Source: Bacteroidota bacterium (GTDB lineage: Bacteria; Bacteroidota; Bacteroidia; Chitinophagales; Chitinophagaceae). From it: 64,000 nucleotides of DNA. Under the pieces are notes generated by a model. That model worked only from the letters and a program-made list of their open reading frames with translations, did not search any database and was not told the DNA's origin. The position numbers and the translations under genes are program-made. The DNA lies in NCBI GenBank assembly GCA_030706685.1, contig JAUZOA010000002.1, forward strand, positions 62,001-126,000, given 5' to 3'. Of the stretch, positions 59,963 to 64,000 are shown piece after piece (position 1 is the stretch's first letter; the number at the start of each line of letters is the position of its first letter).

Positions 59963-60790
59963 TTAGTTGCGACCTTGCATTGCACTGAGCATATTGCCAT
60001 AAATGCTATTCAGGCGGCCCAGGTTATTCGCTAATAAAGCAATCTGGTCATGAGCCTTTTTGGCATCACCCACACTGCCTTCCATTGCCTGAGATGCATT
60101 GACCAGGTTGCTGTAGAACTGGTTCATAGCTTTCAGGTGGTTATTAGTATCCTGCAACTCGAGTTCATAAATCGTATTCAGGGAAGACAGGTTTTTAGTT
60201 AATACCTGCACTTGCTCATGGAATTGTTTTGTTCCTTCTGCGGCTGCATTGAAATGCTGGATACTATTGGCTGCGCCAACATAAGCCTCCTTCATTTGTC
60301 CTAATGCGCCGGCTGCCTCACGGGTCTTGCTGGTATAGTCGCCTGTTGCAGAAACTATATCCGTTATATCAGACATTTTATCAACTGTACCGCCGAGTTT
60401 TTTAAAGTTTTCACTCAAACGACCAAGGTTGGCCGGAGTAATATCAGCTTCGCGGAGCATATCCTCCATCTTCGTCAAAGCAGGATTACCGCCGCTGTTT
60501 CCTAAAGCGAGAGGAGTAACCTCAAATTTTCCTGTACGGGCTTTCTCTACATCAGGATGTTCGTTGATGTTAGGGAAATAACGCTGCCAATGTGGTTCTT
60601 CCGGGGGAGGCACCATGAATGCCATCACAAGGAACACAAGAACTTCAGATAAGAGACCTAAAGTGATCATTTCATCCGCAGCGGGCCAGTGACGAATTTT
60701 AAAGAGAGCACCGAGGATAACCACGGCTGCAAAAAAAGCGAAAATAAAGTTGAGGACTACCTGACCTCTGTGAGTTTTAAAAAACAGCAT
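59963..60790 (-). CDS. gldL: Gliding motility / T9SS protein GldL
   Basis: Two N-terminal TMs, GALFKIRHWPAADEMITLGLLSEVLVFLVMAF: canonical GldL. Confidence 0.97.
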   Translation of the reverse strand: MLFFKTHRGQVVLNFIFAFFAAVVILGALFKIRHWPAADEMITLGLLSEVLVFLVMAFMVPPPEEPHWQRYFPNINEHPDVEKARTGKFEVTPLALGNSGGNPALTKMEDMLREADITPANLGRLSENFKKLGGTVDKMSDITDIVSATGDYTSKTREAAGALGQMKEAYVGAANSIQHFNAAAEGTKQFHEQVQVLTKNLSSLNTIYELELQDTNNHLKAMNQFYSNLVNASQAMEGSVGDAKKAHDQIALLANNLGRLNSIYGNMLSAMQGRN

Positions 60791-60858
60791 AATGGGTTCG
60801 TTTTATAGATTATTAATGTTTTACTTGAAACGGCTTAAGTAAGGAAAAAATTGTACTC

Positions 60859-60894
60859 AAAAAAAAAAGAGGTCATAGAGAAAAGACCTCTTTT
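60859..60894 (-). terminator. Rho-independent terminator between gldK and gldL
   Basis: Minus strand AAAAGAGGTC-TTTTCTCTAT-GACCTCTTTT followed by further T residues; perfect 10-bp stem, 14 nt past the gldK stop. Confidence 0.88.
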
Positions 60895-60907
60895 AATACG
60901 TTTAAAA

Positions 60908-62218
60908 TCAACGGCGACCTTTTGGCGGAGCTGCCGGTAAATCAATTACGTCACGGAATCCAATATAAGATTTTGCTGAATCCTGGTATTCGTAAGTGCT
61001 TGTACCGCACTGGAGATAGTATCCGACATCCTTCCAGCTTCCTCCACGGATTATTTTACGCTTCATCAACGGGAGATCATCATCTTTTGCATTATAACGA
61101 ACATCCGGGTTCAAATCATGCTGGAAGTTATTACGGCCTTCGTAGTAAATGGAAGATGTCCACTCAGCTACATTACCCGCCATACAATACAGACCAAAAT
61201 CATTCGGCCAGTAAGCATCGGCGCGTACCGTATAGAATCCGCCATCTTCAGGATAGTTACCGCGACCAGGTTTAAAGTTGGCCATTAAACATCCTTTCTT
61301 ATTGCGGAGATAATAGTTACCCCAGGGGAACATGGATTGCGAACGTCCGCCACGGGCTGCGTATTCCCATTGAGCTTCTGTCGGCAAACGGAAATCTGAT
61401 TCCTGTACCCTATTCTTACCATCCAGCCATGCATTCAGGAAATGTGTTCTCCATTCAGAGAAAGCGGTTGCCTGTTTCCAGTTAACGCCTACTACCGGGT
61501 AGTTACCAAAAGCAGGGTGAGAAAAATAACGTTTGGTCATTGGCTCGTTATAGGAATAAGCGAAATCGCGTATCCAAACCAATGTATCAGGATAAATAGG
61601 AACATCTTTCCTGACGATGAATTTAGACCTGGGCTTACCTGCGTTTTCTCTTGCGGCCGCTTCTTTCAGGTCAAATATCTCGGAGTGATAAATAAGCTTG
61701 GTAGGGTCGATTTCCTTTTTTCCGAAAATCCTGTCATCAGGAGAAAGGATCAGATCTGTATTCCCTAATGCTTCTATATTTTTGGGATCATTCCATTTGA
61801 AAGTCTTCATCTTGACCCAGTCTACATATTCATTTCCATCGGAACCGGATTTTACATTTCCGAGTTTTCGGGCAGCTACTGAGTCACGAACCCAGAATAC
61901 AAACTGGCGGTATTCGTTGTTGGTGATCTCTGTTGCATCCATCCAGAATCCACTAATGGATACGGAACGGTTACGGGCGCTGAATGAATAAGCGGGATCC
62001 TCATCACTTGGACCCATATGGAATGTACCCTGGGGAATGTATACCATACCCGGTGGTTTCGGGAGGACATACCTGGCACCCGGAGAAATTCCATGCACCT
62101 GACCATCATTCGGCAAAGTGCCACCTTTGTTTTTCTTTCCCATGATTCCACAACCGGAAAGCATCATGATGCAAACCGCTGCAAATAAGGGATAATAGGG
62201 GTTTTTCAGTTTCTTCAT
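60908..62218 (-). CDS. gldK: Gliding motility / T9SS lipoprotein GldK (SUMF1/FGE domain)
   Basis: Start trimmed to MKKLKNPYYPLFAAVCIMMLSGCG (lipobox); MVYIPQGTFHMGPSDEDPAYSF...RLPTEAQWEYAARGG...KIIRGGSW...IGFR. Confidence 0.96.
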   Translation of the reverse strand: MKKLKNPYYPLFAAVCIMMLSGCGIMGKKNKGGTLPNDGQVHGISPGARYVLPKPPGMVYIPQGTFHMGPSDEDPAYSFSARNRSVSISGFWMDATEITNNEYRQFVFWVRDSVAARKLGNVKSGSDGNEYVDWVKMKTFKWNDPKNIEALGNTDLILSPDDRIFGKKEIDPTKLIYHSEIFDLKEAAARENAGKPRSKFIVRKDVPIYPDTLVWIRDFAYSYNEPMTKRYFSHPAFGNYPVVGVNWKQATAFSEWRTHFLNAWLDGKNRVQESDFRLPTEAQWEYAARGGRSQSMFPWGNYYLRNKKGCLMANFKPGRGNYPEDGGFYTVRADAYWPNDFGLYCMAGNVAEWTSSIYYEGRNNFQHDLNPDVRYNAKDDDLPLMKRKIIRGGSWKDVGYYLQCGTSTYEYQDSAKSYIGFRDVIDLPAAPPKGRR

Positions 62219-62361
62219 ATACTTAGAGGGTATTGGGCAAATATAATATTTTGGTTTATTCGCTACCACAACATTACCATTTATTTTTTTATATACAAAT
62301 CGGGTTTTACGAAGTAAATTATCTAACGGGAAATGGGCGATTTTATTGTATTAACAGAAAA

Positions 62362-64000
62362 TTAATTGCCCATTTTATGCCTGTCTATCAAAGACATAAA
62401 ACGGGTAATTGTGTCAACAGGTTGCTGACAGACAAAATCTTTACATAAGTAAATAACTGGTTTGTCATAAGATATTTTACCAGCAAGCAAAGGGAATTGC
62501 TGATTCTCAACAACTGATGACATTAATACCCTGTGTGGAAGATAATATCCCAACAATTCATTTCTCAGCTTATCATGATCTTTTCCCGTAATAGCTATCT
62601 CTAAAGTACCCTCTGCGGTTTCTTGCAACAGGCAGGCCCAAATACCAAATGATGTCGGGTATGTCAAAATGGCCTGACCTAAAGAGGTGAGCATTTCAAT
62701 ACTTCTTTTCCTCCATTCTTTTTTATCAAAATAAATTGAAAGTCGATACAAGTTGTAGGCCATTATGGAATTGCCGGAAGGAACTGCTCCGTCGTATACT
62801 TCTTTTTTGCGCATAATCACATCCTCCTGGCCTGCTTTGGTATAATAAAAAAAACCGGCGCCCGGCTCGCTGAAATAGTCAATAACAAACTGTGTTATTT
62901 CCCGGGCTGTCGTCAGCCATTTTGTATCAGAAGTAATTTCCTGGAGATGGATCAATGCCTCTATCAAAAAAGCATAATCGTCCAGGAAAGCCGGATATTT
63001 TGCTAATTCATTTTTCCAGGTATGGTTGAACTCATTGGAATGGCTTATCCTGAATTTATCAAGCAGGAATTCCATATTCTCTATAGCCAGTTTCCTGTAC
63101 TCTTCGTTGCCTGTTGCCATGAAAGCCCTGGAGCATGCAGTATTCATTAACCCATTCCAGCTCAAAATGATCTTATCATCCAGTTGAGGCCTGGTTCTTT
63201 TATTTCTTTCCTCCAAAAGTTTTTTTCTCCCTTTGTCGAGCAGTATTTCCAGCTCCCCCACTGCGATATTATTTGTTTCACTAAATTCTTTATAGCCTGT
63301 TTTTACCCGCAATATATTCTTCCCTCTCTCCAAAGAAGTTCCTTCTGACCAATTACCCTGCGCGGTAATATCATAATAGCTGCAAAAAATACCGGCATCT
63401 TTACCCAGTATCTCTTTTACTTCATCAAGGCTCCATACATAAAATTTCCCTTCTTCTCCCTCGCTGTCTGCATCCAAAGCAGAATAAAATCCTTTTTGGC
63501 TATGAAGCAACTCTCTTTTGACAAATGCTATTGTTTCATCGATGACTTCCCTGTATCGCTTTTCTTTTGTCAACAGGTAAGCCTCGCTTAAAACAGAAAC
63601 AAGCAGCGCATTATCATAAAGCATTTTTTCAAAATGAGGAGCCAGCCATTCGTTATCCGTAGAATAGCGGGCAAAACCACCGCCCACCTGGTCATAAATC
63701 CCGCCCTCAATCATTTTATCAAGACTAAGCAATGCCTGGGTCATGGCTTCTGTATTGTGCGTTGTATAATGATAACGGAGCAGGAACTCAATAGTGAATG
63801 TCTGTGGGAATTTGGGCGCTTTTCCAAATCCTCCCCATTCTTTATCCGCCGTCTTCATAATGTTCTGAAAAGCTTCGTCAAGTTTTTCCTTTGAAAATAA
63901 TGTATGCGGTTCATCGGGTTTTTGAATACCAAAGGAATTAGAACGGATAAGATGGTTGGTAAGAGTTTCCGCCTGCGCATCGGTTTCATCCCTGCGTTCA
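62362..64000 (-). CDS. Thioredoxin-domain/YyaL (DUF255) family protein, C-terminal part (5' end beyond window)
   Basis: Frame open to the window edge (ERRDETDAQAETLTNHLIRSNSFGIQKPDEPHTLFSKEKLDEAFQNIMKTADKEWGGFGKAPKFPQ); FARYSTDNEWLAPHFEKMLYDNALL, FYSALDADSEGEEGKFYVW. Confidence 0.92.
   Translation of the reverse strand, partial: ERRDETDAQAETLTNHLIRSNSFGIQKPDEPHTLFSKEKLDEAFQNIMKTADKEWGGFGKAPKFPQTFTIEFLLRYHYTTHNTEAMTQALLSLDKMIEGGIYDQVGGGFARYSTDNEWLAPHFEKMLYDNALLVSVLSEAYLLTKEKRYREVIDETIAFVKRELLHSQKGFYSALDADSEGEEGKFYVWSLDEVKEILGKDAGIFCSYYDITAQGNWSEGTSLERGKNILRVKTGYKEFSETNNIAVGELEILLDKGRKKLLEERNKRTRPQLDDKIILSWNGLMNTACSRAFMATGNEEYRKLAIENMEFLLDKFRISHSNEFNHTWKNELAKYPAFLDDYAFLIEALIHLQEITSDTKWLTTAREITQFVIDYFSEPGAGFFYYTKAGQEDVIMRKKEVYDGAVPSGNSIMAYNLYRLSIYFDKKEWRKRSIEMLTSLGQAILTYPTSFGIWACLLQETAEGTLEIAITGKDHDKLRNELLGYYLPHRVLMSSVVENQQFPLLAGKISYDKPVIYLCKDFVCQQPVDTITRFMSLIDRHKMGN

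Overview
The window is a Bacteroidota chromosome segment, probably Chitinophagaceae-like judging by gene content and the use of gliding/T9SS genes. It is mostly housekeeping. Recognisable genes: C-terminal part of tryptophanase, PFOR (nifJ), glyS, dtd, arfB-like, di-haem peroxidase, flippase, a TolB-like/Omp85-like giant, a creD/DUF1361/dgkA/radical-SAM/wHTH gene cluster, glpK-glpD-glpF, a TraB/GumN giant, rsgA, a MoxR-DUF58-BatD-like-BatA block, nadE, gldB, a desaturase, apaG, a Thermus-type icd, SUI1, nadC, gpmI, an ECF sigma factor with a barrel protein, uvrC, gldKLMN and a YyaL/DUF255 protein. No tRNA, rRNA, CRISPR array or intact mobile element was seen. The most unusual structure is a non-coding degenerate tandem array with an exact 11-bp register at about 8870-9023 (possibly from 8848). 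It has 14-16 units and fills the region upstream of a small, very basic uncharacterised protein (8463-8834, minus), divergent from arfB. Other items worth checking: two near-identical palindromic operator-like sites (ACTTTGTAATACAAAGT / GCTTTGTAATTCAAAGT) just upstream of two genes of the wHTH/creD cluster; a decayed retropepsin-like aspartic protease gene at 13040-13410; a strong terminator between gldK and gldL; a stand-alone T9SS-CTD-like mini protein; and several palindromic intergenic elements.
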